Source of the DNA: CAVQUE01 sp046290435
GTDB lineage: Bacteria; Actinomycetota; Acidimicrobiia; Acidimicrobiales; UBA8592
Reading direction: 5' to 3'
Length of the DNA stretch: 64,000 nt
NCBI GenBank assembly: GCA_046290435.1
Contig: JBKAGO010000032.1
Span: forward strand, 62,001-126,000
The translations under genes and the position numbers were made by a program. This document shows, one piece after another, positions 1-9,480 of this stretch; position 1 is the first letter of the stretch, and each line of letters opens with the position of its first letter. Under the pieces are notes generated by a model. The model was not told the origin of the DNA. It worked only from the letters and a program-made list of their open reading frames with translations, and did not search any database.

Positions 1-456
1 AGCCTTGGCCTCGGTGGCCCCGTAGGACAGCTGGATGTCGGCCTCGATGCCGGCTGCCTCGAAGAAGCGCCGGGTGAGCTCGGGGTACTCGCTGGAGACC
101 CGCACGCCCTGGGGCAGATCGGCGACCGACTTCCAGGGGCTGTCGCCGGGGACTGCGACCACGATGCGGACGGGACGGGCGGTGTTCTTCGAGTAGTGCA
201 ACTCGCCCAGGCTGTGGACATCGCTGGCGGTCTCCTCGATCCAGTCCCTCCCGGTGATGCCGAGGTCGAACATGCCCTGCGCGACATAGCGCGGGATCTC
301 CTGGGGCCGCAGGATGCGCACGTCGTCGATACGGGGATCGTCGATGCTGCCCTTGTAGTCGACCGCCGAACCCCGGCTCACCGCCAGGTCCGCAGCTTCG
401 AACAACTCCATCGTCGCCTTCTCGAGCGAACCCTTGGGAAGAACCAGTGCCAACAT
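1..456 (-). CDS. hisG: ATP phosphoribosyltransferase HisG, 3' end outside window
   Basis: Catalyses the first step of histidine synthesis, joining ATP and PRPP to phosphoribosyl-ATP in the cytoplasm. Reading the minus strand from the ATG at 456 gives 152 residues starting MLALVLPKGSLEKAT, the usual HisG opening, followed by the conserved DLGITGRDWIEE stretch near residues 65-76. The gene runs off the left edge, so the PRPP-binding loop and any C-terminal regulatory domain cannot be judged, nor whether it is the short or the long form. It lies 38 bases downstream of ribD on the same strand and is probably cotranscribed with mog-ribD. Identity is clear from motif order. Confidence 0.95.
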   Translation of the reverse strand, partial: MLALVLPKGSLEKATMELFEAADLAVSRGSAVDYKGSIDDPRIDDVRILRPQEIPRYVAQGMFDLGITGRDWIEETASDVHSLGELHYSKNTARPVRIVVAVPGDSPWKSVADLPQGVRVSSEYPELTRRFFEAAGIEADIQLSYGATEAKA

Positions 457-494
457 CCGGCCGAGGCTATTGGCTGGATCCGAGCCTGTGCGGC

Positions 495-1517
495 TCAGGA
501 GGGATCGACGTGGGGCACGAGGGTGACGTGGAGGTCGTCGCCGACCCGGGAGACCGACTCGATCCGGCCGCGCCACAGGTCGGCCATGGTGCCCACACCG
601 TCGCCGACGAACAGCCCCAGGCCGTCGTCGCCGCCCATCAGCGCCGGCGCCAGGAAGAGCTCGTAGCGGTCGATCAGGCCGGCCCGATGCCACTCGCCGG
701 CGGTTCGGGCCCCGCCTTCGAGCATCAGCTGCAGCACGCCCCGCTGACCCAGCTCGTCGAGGATCAGGGCAGGGTCGCCGGCGAGTTCGAGACACGGGCG
801 GACCGCCGCATCCGCGGCGACCCGACCCAGCACGACGCGCCGGGGATCCAGGTCCTCGACCTCGACACCGTCGGCGGGCGCCCAGTCGCGCACGGTCAGG
901 CTGGGATCATCGGAGCGGACCGTGCCGGCGCCGACGATGATCGCGTCGGATTCGGCTCGCAGCCGGTGCACCTCGCGCCGGGCTTCGGGCCCGGTGATCC
1001 AGGTGCTCGAACCGTCGGGCGCGGCAGTACGGCCGTCGAGGGTCGCTGCGAGCTTGCAGACCACGAACGGGCGGCCGGTGCGTCGATGATGCAGGTAGGA
1101 CCGCAGCTGGTCCTCGATGGCGGCGGCCTCCACCCCGACCTCGACGCGCACCCCGGCGTCGCGCAGCTGCTGTGCACCACGACCGGCGACGGCAGGGTCG
1201 GGGTCGAGCACGCCGATGACCACCCGATCCACACCTGCTGCGAGCAACGCGTCGGTGCACGGTCCGGTCCGGCCGTGATGCGCGCAGGGCTCGAGGGTGA
1301 CGTAGACGGTCGAGCCCCTCGCCAACGGGCCGGCCTCGGCCAGGGCGACCACCTCGGCGTGCGGACCCCCCGGAGGCCGGGTCGCCCCCTCGAAGCACTC
1401 GCCGTCGGGGGCGGCGACCACCGCACCGACCCAGGGGTTGGGCGAGGTGATGAACCGCACCCGCGCCGCTGCGGCGATGGCCTCTCGCATCAGTTCGTGA
1501 TCGATGACACTGGCCAT
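495..1517 (-). CDS. ribD: Bifunctional riboflavin deaminase/reductase RibD
   Basis: Performs two successive steps of riboflavin synthesis: deamination of the pyrimidine made from GTP, then NADPH reduction of its ribosyl side chain. The 340-residue protein has an N-terminal zinc deaminase domain with HAE at 53-55 (zinc ligand and proton shuttle) and PCAHHGRTGPC at 77-87, then a reductase domain from about residue 155 with the LEGGA nucleotide-binding turn near 270. It is slightly shorter than the typical 360-370 residues, mostly in the reductase half. I chose the ATG at 1517 because the deaminase helix begins right after it; the open frame extends far upstream without homology. It sits between mog and hisG on one strand; no other rib gene is visible. 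Confidence 0.94.
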   Translation of the reverse strand: MASVIDHELMREAIAAAARVRFITSPNPWVGAVVAAPDGECFEGATRPPGGPHAEVVALAEAGPLARGSTVYVTLEPCAHHGRTGPCTDALLAAGVDRVVIGVLDPDPAVAGRGAQQLRDAGVRVEVGVEAAAIEDQLRSYLHHRRTGRPFVVCKLAATLDGRTAAPDGSSTWITGPEARREVHRLRAESDAIIVGAGTVRSDDPSLTVRDWAPADGVEVEDLDPRRVVLGRVAADAAVRPCLELAGDPALILDELGQRGVLQLMLEGGARTAGEWHRAGLIDRYELFLAPALMGGDDGLGLFVGDGVGTMADLWRGRIESVSRVGDDLHVTLVPHVDPS

Positions 1518-1557
1518 GGCCGCCTCTCGTTCTTCGCCGCCGGTCCCGTGCGACCCC

Positions 1558-2094
1558 TCAGTTCCCCGAACCGTGACCGTGACCGTGTTCGCGGTTGGGG
1601 TGCGGATCGGCGTTGTCGACCATGAGGCGCACGGCGTGGCCGACGACGTCGATGACCGCCTCGAGGCACTCGACGCAGCCCTTGGCCGAGCCCGGCGTGT
1701 TGAGCACCAGCGCCGTTCCGATGGTGCCCGCGACGCCGCGAGACAGCCGCCCGAGCGGGTTGACGAGCCGCATGGCCTCGGCGAGGCCCGGGGCCTCGCG
1801 GTGCAGGACCTGACGGGTGCCCTCCGGCGTGGCGTCACGGGGACCGAACCCCGTCCCACCGGTGGTGACGATCATGCCGTGGAACCCCTCGGCGAGCGCC
1901 TCGAGCGCCTCGGCCACGCTCTGCACGCCGTCGGCGACGACCTCACGTTGCACCACCTGCCAGCCTGCGTCGGTGAGCCGCTGCTCGAGGGCGGCACCCG
2001 ACTTGTCCTCCCGGGTGCCGTGCACCACCCCATCGGAGACGGTGAGCACCTTCGCAAGGAGCGGCTGGCTGTCGTGGTCCTCGGGCTCGTGCAT
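1558..2094 (-). CDS. mog: Molybdopterin adenylyltransferase-like protein (MogA/MoaB family)
   Basis: A 178-residue protein of the MoaB/MogA fold, which adenylylates molybdopterin before molybdenum insertion. The signature TTGGTGFGPRD lies at 77-87, followed by DATPEGT and a second glycine-rich loop near 130 (GVAGTIGTALVLNTPG). The ATG at 2094 precedes the family's first strand (AKVLTVSDGVV). The C-terminus ends in a histidine/glycine tail (HGHGHGSGN) that may bind metal nonspecifically; this is unusual for the family. It starts a probable minus-strand operon mog-ribD-hisG. No other molybdenum cofactor gene is in the window, so MogA versus MoaB cannot be separated. Confidence 0.88.
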   Translation of the reverse strand: MHEPEDHDSQPLLAKVLTVSDGVVHGTREDKSGAALEQRLTDAGWQVVQREVVADGVQSVAEALEALAEGFHGMIVTTGGTGFGPRDATPEGTRQVLHREAPGLAEAMRLVNPLGRLSRGVAGTIGTALVLNTPGSAKGCVECLEAVIDVVGHAVRLMVDNADPHPNREHGHGHGSGN

Positions 2095-2208
2095 GGCGCC
2101 GACTGTACCGGTGGGCGCACATTCCTTCAGGAACCGCAGTGCGCCGCCGATGAGCAATGGGGCCCATACGCCGCCCCCCTTTCGAGAGATCGCCACGAAA
2201 GCACCGCC

Positions 2209-2514
2209 ATGCCGCAGTACGCCGCCTTCCCGCCCGACGCGAACCACCAGATCGAACGCCTCGAGCGCATCCCCCGCCGATACGCCGACAGCCATGAGCT
2301 CGACGGATGGACCGTCATCGCCGACGGCACCAACTATCGCACCGTCAAGACCATCACGGTCGAGTGGCTCGAAGCCCGCGGGGTCGAGCCCGAACGGGCC
2401 GAGGATCTCGACCTGCGCCTGGACTTCCTCGCAGGTCGCGGCGACAGCCCGACCATCCGCACCCGCCTGCGCAGCGATCTCCTCGACCGGCACCTCGCAC
2501 CGTCGCGGCGCTGA
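2209..2514 (+). CDS. Hypothetical small protein, 101 aa
   Basis: A 101-residue frame on the plus strand, divergent from mog and ending 9 bases short of the convergent rsmB stop. Codon third positions are strongly G/C, as in the neighbours, and the peptide is a plausible soluble acidic/basic mix (IERLERIPRRYADSHELDGW near the N-terminus, RAEDLDLRLDFLAGRGDS near 68). I recognise no domain. A competing minus-strand frame covers the same bases but has weaker third-position bias and no start near it. Real gene is more likely than not. Confidence 0.5.
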   Translation: MPQYAAFPPDANHQIERLERIPRRYADSHELDGWTVIADGTNYRTVKTITVEWLEARGVEPERAEDLDLRLDFLAGRGDSPTIRTRLRSDLLDRHLAPSRR

Positions 2515-2523
2515 CCCTCCCCC

Positions 2524-3654
2524 TCAGGGGCGCCGCCAGACGAACACGGCCATACCGTCGGTTCCGTGGTCCTGGGGCAACACCAGGCCGCCACTGCCGT
2601 GAGGCCGCCACGGGTCGGGTACCGGGAGCGCCTCGAGATCGGCGTGGTCGTGGGCGAAGGATCCGGCGACCCCGACCGTCTCGGCGTCGGTGACCGTGCA
2701 CACGCTGTAGACGAGCGTTCCCCCCGGTCGAACCAGCGCGACCGCTCGATCGAGCAGCGCACGCTGGAGCGCCGCGAGCTGGTCGATGTCGTCGCCGGTG
2801 ACCCGCCACCGGGCATCGGCGCGTCGCCGCAGCACACCCAGCCCCGAGCACGGCGCATCGACCAGGACCCGGTCGAAGGTCGCGTCCGCGAACGGCGGAG
2901 CAAGGCCGTCCGCAGCCAGGGCGACCAGGCTCGTGGCGCCGAGACGCTGTGCGTTCTGGGTGATGAGCCCGACCCGGCCGACACGTCGGTCACCGGCCAC
3001 CACGGTGGCGCCGGCGGCCGCCATGGCCGTGGCCTTGCCGCCGGGTGCGGCACACAGATCGAGCACGAGCTCACCGGCCGAAGCCCCCACGAGCTCGGCC
3101 ACCCACTGCGATGCTTCGTCCTGCACGTAGCCGTCGGCGCGTTCGGTGACCTCGGGCGCCAGGTTCATCGTCTCGAGCATCGCCATCGCGTCGACGTCGC
3201 CGAGATCGGCGCGCAGCCGGGCGAGCAGCCAGTCGGGAACGCTCAGGCGCGTGGCGTCGTCGGGCCAGGTGACCGGAAGGCTGTCGGCCACCCGTCGCAG
3301 AATGGCGTTGACGACGCCGCGGTTGCGTTTGGCGGTACCGGAGACCGTGGCCGACACCGCGGCGTGGGGCGGGATCCGGGTGAACGCGAGCTGGTAGGCG
3401 CCGACACGGAGCGCGGCGCGCAGCGCCGGCGGAGGCGGGCTCACCAGGAAGCGGTCGACCAGCCAGTCGCAGGCTCGTCGCATCCGGGTGGCGCCGTAGG
3501 TGAGCTCGGTGACCAGGCCCCGGTCGCGGGTGTCGAGATGGCTGGCGTCGAGCAGTCCCGACAGGACGAGGTTCGCGTATGCGCCTTCGTCGTCGATGCG
3601 GCGCACGGCTTCGATGGCCACGCGTCGGGCGTCGCCGCCGTCGCGGGCGCTCAC
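2524..3654 (-). CDS. rsmB: 16S rRNA (cytosine-967-C5)-methyltransferase RsmB
   Basis: Methylates C967 of 16S rRNA using S-adenosylmethionine. The 376 residues divide into an N-terminal NusB-like RNA-binding domain (about 1-135) and a Rossmann methyltransferase domain with DLCAAPGGK at 199-207, DAPCSGLG near 266 and the SVCT motif carrying the second catalytic cysteine near 325. It is shorter than the E. coli enzyme (429) mainly in linkers. It starts with GTG at 3654, and this GTGA overlaps the stop of fmt, so translation is probably coupled in the order def-fmt-rsmB. Confidence 0.93.
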   Translation of the reverse strand: MSARDGGDARRVAIEAVRRIDDEGAYANLVLSGLLDASHLDTRDRGLVTELTYGATRMRRACDWLVDRFLVSPPPPALRAALRVGAYQLAFTRIPPHAAVSATVSGTAKRNRGVVNAILRRVADSLPVTWPDDATRLSVPDWLLARLRADLGDVDAMAMLETMNLAPEVTERADGYVQDEASQWVAELVGASAGELVLDLCAAPGGKATAMAAAGATVVAGDRRVGRVGLITQNAQRLGATSLVALAADGLAPPFADATFDRVLVDAPCSGLGVLRRRADARWRVTGDDIDQLAALQRALLDRAVALVRPGGTLVYSVCTVTDAETVGVAGSFAHDHADLEALPVPDPWRPHGSGGLVLPQDHGTDGMAVFVWRRP

Positions 3655-4580
3655 GCGCTGGGGTCCGTCGGCTCGCCCAGCTTCGGCGGATCGCCGAGGC
3701 GGGCGCCGCGCACCCAGTCGGCGGCGCTGCGCCGTGGCTTGCCCTCGGGCTGGACCTCGACCAACTCGACGGCGCCGGCAGCGGTACCGACGACAACGCC
3801 GTCCTCGTCGAAGGCGACGACGCCGGGGGCGAGCTCACGGTGGGCGTCGACACGGGTCCGCCACACCTTGAGGCGGCGACCGGCCGCGGTCGTCCAGGCA
3901 TCACCCAGCCGGACCCGGCGGTGCACGAGCTCTGCCGGCTCGTCCCAGCGGATCATGCGTTCGTCGGGGGTGAGTTTGGCCGCAACCGTGACCTCGCCGT
4001 CCTGGGGGACGGCATCGCCGAGGCCCTCGGCCAGTCCGGTGACGAGCAGCTCGACGCCGACGTCGACCAGACGGGAGCGGAGCTCGTCGACGGTCTCGTC
4101 CGCGCCGATGGGCACCTCGGCGCTGCGGTAGACGGCTCCCGAGTCGAGTTCGTGATCGAGCACCATGAGGCACACGCCGGTGACCTCGTCGCCGGCGAGG
4201 ATCGCCCGTTCGACCGGCGCCGCGCCGCGCCAACGGGGCAGCAGCGAGAAGTGGATGTTGACCATGGGCAGCGCCGCCAGCACGTGCGGGGCGATGATCT
4301 GACCGAACGCCACCACGACGCCCAGGTCGGCGTCGACCTCGAGGGCGTCGTCGACACGGTCGCTGACGGGCAACCCCAACTCGAGCGCCGCCGCCTTGAC
4401 CGGACTGGGTACCAGTTGGCTGCCTCTCCCCCGCCGGCGATCGGGCTGGGAGACCACCAGGGCGATGTCGAAACCGGCGGCCACCAGGGCCCGCAGCGGA
4501 GGAACGGCGAGGTCGGGGCTGCCGAGATAGACCAGACGACGGACGTCTTCGGGAACCGGAGCGAGCGGCGGGAGGCTCAA
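3651..4580 (-). CDS. fmt: Methionyl-tRNA formyltransferase
   Basis: Formylates initiator methionyl-tRNA with 10-formyl-tetrahydrofolate. The 309-residue protein shows LVYLGSPDLAVPPLRAL at the N-terminus, the folate/catalytic segment NIHFSLLPRWRGAAP at 108-122 and a C-terminal OB-fold tRNA-binding part. I chose the TTG at 4580, which overlaps the def stop as TTGA and places the first strand about 16 residues in; no ATG or GTG is better placed. Upstream extension of the frame crosses def in another frame and is not coding. Stop overlaps the rsmB start. Confidence 0.93.
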   Translation of the reverse strand: MSLPPLAPVPEDVRRLVYLGSPDLAVPPLRALVAAGFDIALVVSQPDRRRGRGSQLVPSPVKAAALELGLPVSDRVDDALEVDADLGVVVAFGQIIAPHVLAALPMVNIHFSLLPRWRGAAPVERAILAGDEVTGVCLMVLDHELDSGAVYRSAEVPIGADETVDELRSRLVDVGVELLVTGLAEGLGDAVPQDGEVTVAAKLTPDERMIRWDEPAELVHRRVRLGDAWTTAAGRRLKVWRTRVDAHRELAPGVVAFDEDGVVVGTAAGAVELVEVQPEGKPRRSAADWVRGARLGDPPKLGEPTDPSA

Positions 4581-5122
4581 CGCAGGAACAGACCGCGCCG
4601 GCGCCGCGGCGCAGGCTCGGGCTCGACTGCATCGAGGCCCATGGCACGCTGACGCAGGATCCGCTTGGCTTCGCGGACCTGGTCCTCGTCGAGGTACTCG
4701 AGCAGCAACGTGCCGTCGAGGTGATCGAGCTCGTGCTGGAACAGCCGGGATTCGAGCTCGTCGGCTTCGATGCTGACCTCGTTGCCGTCGAGGTCGTAGC
4801 CGGTCAGGTGGATGGTCTTGGGACGCACGATGGTCCAGGACAGGCCGGGAACGGACAGGCAGCCCTCTTCGAACTCCCACTCGCCGTCGCTCTCGGTGAT
4901 GACCGGGTTGACGATGGCGCCCGGCCCGTCGCCCATGTCGTAGACGAACAGCCGCTTGCCGACGCCGATCTGGGGCGCCGCGAGCCCGATGCCGGGGGCG
5001 GCGTACATGGCGTCGAGCATGTCTTCGCTGAGCGCCACGAGGGAGCCGTCGATGTCGGTGATCTCGTCGGCGACGCGCTTGAGCACCGGGTCGCCGAACA
5101 CTCTGATCTCGAGGGAGGCCAT
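4577..5122 (-). CDS. def: Peptide deformylase
   Basis: Removes the N-formyl group from nascent proteins, partner of the adjacent fmt. The 181 residues carry all three family motifs: GIGLAAPQIG at 44-53, EEGCLSVPG at 85-93 (cysteine metal ligand) and QHELDH at 129-134 (two histidine ligands and catalytic glutamate). A GTG directly before the ATG at 5122 gives an alternative start one residue earlier. The C-terminus is extended with proline and arginine (APRRRRGLFLR). Forms an overlapping operon def-fmt-rsmB. Confidence 0.96.
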   Translation of the reverse strand: MASLEIRVFGDPVLKRVADEITDIDGSLVALSEDMLDAMYAAPGIGLAAPQIGVGKRLFVYDMGDGPGAIVNPVITESDGEWEFEEGCLSVPGLSWTIVRPKTIHLTGYDLDGNEVSIEADELESRLFQHELDHLDGTLLLEYLDEDQVREAKRILRQRAMGLDAVEPEPAPRRRRGLFLR

Positions 5123-5257
5123 CACCCCAGGTTAGAGGGCGAGCCCTTTGGCGCGGCGCCCGTCGAGCGCAGCTGCTCGCCGCTGCGGGCGCCGCGCACG
5201 GCGCGACCTGGTGTGCGGGCACCCGGAGCCGAGCGGGCCCCGGTAGCGTCGCCGGAG

Positions 5258-5854
5258 ATGGAAGCCGCGGGCCACTACTTCGACGACGACCCGGCGGTGC
5301 CGTCGTCACCGCGTACCGTCTCGCTGGTCCTGCCCGACCTGACCGTCGATCTCGCCAGTGACGCAGGGGTCTTCGCAGCCGATGCCGTCGATCCCGGCAC
5401 CCGCTATCTGCTGATCGACGCCCCTCCGCCGGCGCCCGATGTGCGCAACGCACTCGATCTGGGCTGCGGCTACGGGCCCATCGCCCGGACCCTCGCCCAC
5501 CGCGCCCCCCACACCACCGTCTGGGCCGTCGACGTCAACGCCCGGGCCCGGGCCCTCGCCGAGGCGAACCTCGCCGGTCTCGACGCACGCGTCGTTGCTC
5601 CCGACGAGGTCCCCGACGACGTGGTGTTCGACCTCATCTGGTCGAACCCGCCGGTCCGGATCGGCAAGACAGCGCTGCACGACCTGCTCGACCGCTGGCT
5701 CGGGCGGCTCTCCCCCACCGGCGTCGCCGTCCTGGTGGTCCAGAAGCACCTGGGCGCCGACAGCCTCACCCGCTGGCTCGGGGACCGGGGCTTCGACGTC
5801 GTCCGCCTCGGCTCACGGCGGGGCTATCGCCTGCTGGAGGTGCGTCCCCGATGA
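5258..5854 (+). CDS. RsmC-like class I methyltransferase
   Basis: A 198-residue S-adenosylmethionine-dependent methyltransferase of the small-domain RsmC/RlmG type, which modify guanines in rRNA. Motif I is DLGCGYG at 67-73 and the catalytic SNPPV sits at 129-133, the signature for N2-guanine methylation. The N-terminal opening with an HYF element and PRTVSL is also typical of actinobacterial members. The ATG at 5258 was chosen from the domain boundary; the frame continues upstream over def without homology. It overlaps the next gene by ATGA, so the two RNA-modification genes are probably coupled. The exact rRNA target is not shown. Confidence 0.82.
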   Translation: MEAAGHYFDDDPAVPSSPRTVSLVLPDLTVDLASDAGVFAADAVDPGTRYLLIDAPPPAPDVRNALDLGCGYGPIARTLAHRAPHTTVWAVDVNARARALAEANLAGLDARVVAPDEVPDDVVFDLIWSNPPVRIGKTALHDLLDRWLGRLSPTGVAVLVVQKHLGADSLTRWLGDRGFDVVRLGSRRGYRLLEVRPR

Positions 5855-6408
5855 CCGGCCCCGACCGGCCCTCCGGCGCGGCACCGCGCAACCTCGGCGG
5901 AACCGACCTCAAGCGCCTGCACCGCGACTGGCGGCGCCGCACCGACGGCCGCCTGGCGCTCGTCCTCGACGGCGTCGCCGGCCCGTTCAACGTCGGCGCG
6001 ATCATCCGCACCGCCGCCGCCGAGCGGGTCGACCACCTCTGGTTCGCCGGTGGGGCCACCACAGACGCCAACCCCAGGGTGGGACGCACGGCGCTGGGGA
6101 CCGAGCGCTACATCCAGACCAGCGAGACCGCCACCACCGCCGACGCCATCGCCGAGGCTCGCACCCAGGGCTACCTGGTGGTCGGCATCGAACTGGCCTC
6201 GGGCGCAGCGGCGCTGCACGAGCTCGATCTCTCCGGCGACGTGTGCCTGGTCATCGGCCACGAGGACCGCGGCATCGGCCGCGACGCCCTGGCCGCCTGC
6301 GACACGTTGGGGTTCATCCCCCAACTCGGCAAGGTCGGCTCGCTCAACGTCGCCACCGCGGCCTCGATCGCCATCTACGAAGTCCGCCGCCAGCACTGGA
6401 CCGCCTGA
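5851..6408 (+). CDS. TrmH/SpoU-family RNA 2'-O-methyltransferase
   Basis: A 185-residue SPOUT methyltransferase. The three family motifs are present: motif 1 around residues 44-56 (NVGAIIRTAAAE), motif 2 near 130-140 (LVIGHEDRGIG) and the knot motif 3 near 150-172 (IPQLGKVGSLNVATAASIAIYE). The arrangement resembles tRNA guanosine-18 2'-O-methyltransferases, but an rRNA target is possible because no substrate-binding extension is seen. Translationally coupled to the RsmC-like gene through an ATGA overlap. Confidence 0.86.
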   Translation: MTGPDRPSGAAPRNLGGTDLKRLHRDWRRRTDGRLALVLDGVAGPFNVGAIIRTAAAERVDHLWFAGGATTDANPRVGRTALGTERYIQTSETATTADAIAEARTQGYLVVGIELASGAAALHELDLSGDVCLVIGHEDRGIGRDALAACDTLGFIPQLGKVGSLNVATAASIAIYEVRRQHWTA

Positions 6409-6969
6409 GCGTCCAGCTGCCGTCTCCCGTACCGCTCGGTATCGACCGCCTGCGCGTACAGGTCGAGGCCGAGCGCCAGCGGCAGGCCGCGACTGTTCTC
6501 CGATGACCGGCGTCGGGCCGAGCCCGAACCGATCCGCAATGCCGTCTACGGAAGCGGCTCGCACTCGGCTGGTTCGCAGGTCGGCCGGCCTCCCCGATGG
6601 GTGCCGACCAGACCGCTGGACGAGCGTGCAGAATTGACTTGTGACGTCACCCCGTTTGCGCCGCCGAATCTACGAGTGGAGAGCTCACCTCGGCTTTGAC
6701 GGCTGGCGACATGGGTCACCTCAGCACTGGCTGCAGTTCTTGCTGCGACATTGGTGGCGGCCGAGGGACCACGGATGGCGCAAGCCACCATGGTCGAGGC
6801 CCCCGAGCTCACCTCCTCATGGTGGCGGTGGTGCGGGGGTGAGGGAGCCCCGGAGTCCTGTGCCGCCGACAGATTCGCTCGCAGCCGAACCAGGGGCCTG
6901 ACCACCCGAGCACAGCAGCAGCTCGACGTCCTCGGGACAATCGGCGAGGATCGTCGCGCTCAGTGCGGG
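6409..6969. other. 561-bp stretch without a supported gene
   Basis: No reading frame here has both the local codon bias and a recognisable product. The part from about 6600 to 6790 is clearly lower in GC than the surroundings and contains a perfect palindrome GTGACGTCAC at 6641-6650. An 86-codon plus-strand frame from 6641 is tryptophan/histidine-rich and lacks coding bias. The stretch may be a decayed gene or a regulatory region; I cannot say which. Confidence 0.4.
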
Positions 6970-7515
6970 TCAGCTGCGGCGGCGGGCCCGGTGGTCGGCG
7001 GTATGGGTACGGCTGGCGCAGCGGGGGTCGGCGCAGAATCGCCGCGAGCGGTTGCGGGTGGCGTCGTAGAAGAGGTGGTCGCAATCGGTGGCTGCGCAGC
7101 GCCCGAAGCGTGCCAGCCCCTCCTCGCAGAGCTCCTGGGCCAGGGCCATCACGATGTCGGCGATGACCTGGTCGTCGAAGGTGGCCGTGGCCGGCGTCCA
7201 GTGCAGGTGCGGGCCGACGCCGTCGTGATCGACCACCGCGGGGGCGATCGGCAGCTCGGTCAGCTCCTCGTTGACCCGGGCAGCAGCCTCGTCCAGGGAG
7301 AGGTCGGGCAGCGAGCGGAACAGCGGCGCGAGCGCGACCAATCGGCCCGACAGGCGATCGACCGATGCCGACGAGGCCAGCGCCGCCCTGCTGAAGCCGG
7401 CCGCGACGAGCGACGAGCGGGCATCGAGGCTGCCATCGTCGATGGCGTTGACCATGGCGACGGTCGTCTCCAGGGTGATCGAGATCTCCGAGCGGCTCAC
7501 CGACACCAGCTGCAT
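6970..7515 (-). CDS. CGNR-type zinc-finger (ABATE-like) putative regulator
   Basis: A 181-residue protein of the actinobacterial CGNR zinc-finger family, thought to be stress-related transcriptional regulators. A helical N-terminal domain is followed by the C-terminal finger: Cys140 and Cys145, the run YDATRNRSRRFC, then Cys161 and Cys166. The namesake CGNR is CASR here, a variation of the two middle residues while both cysteine pairs are intact. It stands alone between unassigned DNA and a divergent transporter gene. Target genes are unknown. Confidence 0.8.
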   Translation of the reverse strand: MQLVSVSRSEISITLETTVAMVNAIDDGSLDARSSLVAAGFSRAALASSASVDRLSGRLVALAPLFRSLPDLSLDEAAARVNEELTELPIAPAVVDHDGVGPHLHWTPATATFDDQVIADIVMALAQELCEEGLARFGRCAATDCDHLFYDATRNRSRRFCADPRCASRTHTADHRARRRS

Positions 7516-7689
7516 GCCGTCCAGACTAACGTCGGGGCCGGGCGACCCGCGATGGCCGAAAGGCTCGACGGTCCTTACGCTTTCGGTTCGTGAGGGGCTA
7601 CACTCCCGACAGTCCTTACCGAATCCCGTGGTGCGCGCGACTCCAGCCCACAGTGCGCCACCACCCCACCGATCTCCACGGAGCCGGCC

Positions 7690-8339
7690 ATGTCCACGAT
7701 CGCGATGTTCTCCCCCGCACTGTCTCCTACCGCGATGCTGTCGACCGAGCTCCCCCCCGTCGTGCTGACGATCCTGCTCGCCATCGCAAACATCATGGGC
7801 GCCGGGATGATCGTGCCCCAGGTCCTGCGTATCCGGCGCCGCCGCAGCGCCGACGGGCTCTCGGCCGCCTGGGTCGGCGTCGGCATCGGCCTGAACGCCG
7901 CGTGGGTCGTCTACGGCACCGCCGAACAGCTCTGGGGACTGCTGCCGGTCTCACTCGGCGCGGGAGCGCTCTACGTCGTCATGGCCGGACAGCTGGTCGG
8001 CCTGGACGGCCGGCAGGTGCTCGGCGGTCTCGGCCGCGGCATCGCCGTGGCCACGGTCATCCCTGCGGTCGCACTGCTGGCGGGCGGCTGGACCGCAGCA
8101 GGGCTCACCGTCGGCCTCGCCTACGCCGTGCAGTTCGCACCGGCCACCATCGCCGCGCTGCGCTCGACGAGCATCGCCGGGATCGCGCCGCTCACCTGGA
8201 CGATGGCCCTGGTGGAAGCCCTGATCTGGCTCACCTACGGGCTGGCGACCGCCGATGTGGCGCTGCAGGTCGGCGGCAGCGGCGGCGCACTGATGGCGGC
8301 GGTCATCCTGGGACGCGTCGCCGTCGGCAACCGCGACCC

Positions 8340-8364
<25 letters not shown>
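7690..8364 (+). CDS. SWEET-like PQ-loop membrane transporter
   Basis: A 224-residue integral membrane protein with about seven hydrophobic segments arranged as two similar halves. The first half has the PQ-loop signature (GAGMIVPQVLRIRRRRS, about residues 37-53) followed by the ADGLSAAW motif; the second half repeats the pattern with a degenerate loop (YAVQFAPATIAALRSTS). This is the layout of SWEET/SemiSWEET sugar transporters, but the substrate is not deducible. The 3' end overlaps the convergent metB reading frame by 25 bases. The ATG at 7690 is the first of several close methionines. Confidence 0.75.

Positions 8365-9479
<1,115 letters not shown>

Positions 9480-9480
<1 letters not shown>

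Noticed and set aside
2095..2493. N-terminal extension of the mog reading frame
   Set aside because: No homology before the ATG at 2094; the stretch lies opposite a better plus-strand frame.
6641..6901. 86-codon plus-strand frame
   Set aside because: Unusual tryptophan/histidine content, mixed third positions and no homology; not enough for a gene.
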